A model generated the notes under the pieces. The model did no database searches. It had not been told where the DNA came from and saw nothing but the letters and a program-made list of their open reading frames with translations. A program made the translations under genes and the position numbers. This document shows positions 5,134 through 5,191 of a stretch of DNA of 5,191 nt, one piece after another (the first letter of the stretch is position 1; every line of letters begins with the position of its first letter). The stretch is from DASWID01 sp049682815 (GTDB taxonomy: Bacteria; Desulfobacterota_D; UBA1144; Nemesobacterales; CSP1-2), in the NCBI GenBank assembly GCA_049682815.1, contig JBAUII010000106.1, positions 1 through 5,191 of the forward strand, written 5' to 3'.

Positions 5134-5178
5134 ACCTGTTGAATACCCCGTGGTGAAACCACGGGGATGAAAACAGGT
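5134..5178. repeat. REP-like hairpin with two-tier stem
   Basis: The inner stem CCCCGTGGT (5146-5154) pairs perfectly with 5158-5166 around the loop GAA. The outer stem ACCTGTT (5134-5140) pairs perfectly with AACAGGT (5172-5178), and five-base strands separate the two. GAATACCCCGT...ACGGGGATGAA resembles the REP palindromes mobilised by IS200-like Y1 (RAYT) transposases; none is present here. A further small palindrome GCCC-TTT-GGGC (5181-5191) touches the window edge. Only one copy is visible. Confidence 0.55.
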
Positions 5179-5191
5179 TTGCCCTTTGGGC

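Larger units (their letters stand above)
4780..5191. other. Non-coding right end, repeat-rich
   Basis: No gene is supported on either strand. After the lipoprotein stop there is an AT-rich stretch with a consensus TTGACA (4822-4827) but no matching -10 box at good spacing. An 8-bp inverted repeat CGAAGGAA (4875-4882) / TTCCTTCG (4930-4937) and short arms CCCAG (4921-4925) / CTGGG (4955-4959) follow. Then come the palindromic element 5025-5100 and the REP-like hairpin 5134-5178. No clear Rho-independent terminator for the operon was seen; AATTAT (4833-4838) / ATAATT (4843-4848) plus T is too AT-rich to count on. Confidence 0.7.

Noticed and set aside
5134..5178. CRISPR array
   Set aside because: Only one hairpin unit is visible, with no spaced second copy and no cas gene in the window. 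Kept only as a REP-like hairpin.

Overview
The window looks like a chromosomal segment of a free-living, probably diderm, bacterium. Two genes encode exported proteins with lipoprotein-type signals, and the spacers are packed with short palindromic repeats of the kind common in environmental Desulfobacterota-like and related uncultivated lineages. That placement is an inference from style; nothing here fixes the phylum.

Layout. Bases 1-75 hold two neighbouring palindromic repeats. Bases 255-1544 encode a complete MFS transporter of the metabolite:H+ symporter type. Bases 1545-2116 are a non-coding mosaic: a degenerate 31-base direct repeat (period 40), a palindrome with two competing stems, and a minus-strand open frame that may be a gene remnant. 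Bases 2117-2776 form a compact type II toxin-antitoxin module: a promoter with a perfect -10 box lying inside a perfect 25-base palindrome, a ribbon-helix-helix antitoxin, and an overlapping PIN-domain (VapC/FitB-like) toxin. The toxin carries Glu where the first catalytic Asp is expected, and a perfect 13-bp inverted repeat lies near its start. Bases 2777-3037 hold a 14-base tandem repeat and a candidate promoter. Bases 3038-4779 are a two-gene operon of exported proteins. Bases 4780-5191 contain no gene I can support, only repeats, including a REP-like hairpin at the right edge.

Most interesting point. The 408-residue product of 3038-4264 reads as two gamma-class carbonic anhydrase (Cam-like) left-handed beta-helix domains fused in tandem. 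Aligned by eye to Cam of Methanosarcina thermophila, each domain lacks part of the zinc site and the losses are complementary. Domain 1 keeps the His117 equivalent (H103) but has Asp and Ile in place of His81 and His122. Domain 2 keeps the His81 and His122 equivalents (H305, H327), Glu62 and Glu84, but has Phe at His117. In Cam the zinc is held by His81 and His122 of one subunit and His117 of its neighbour, so a domain 2/domain 1 interface could rebuild one complete site. The gene starts with TTG behind a perfect Shine-Dalgarno sequence. Its stop overlaps the GTG of a small putative lipoprotein with a fibronectin type III-like fold, which suggests the two products work together at the cell envelope. 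The transporter, the toxin-antitoxin pair and this operon show no obvious functional link to one another.
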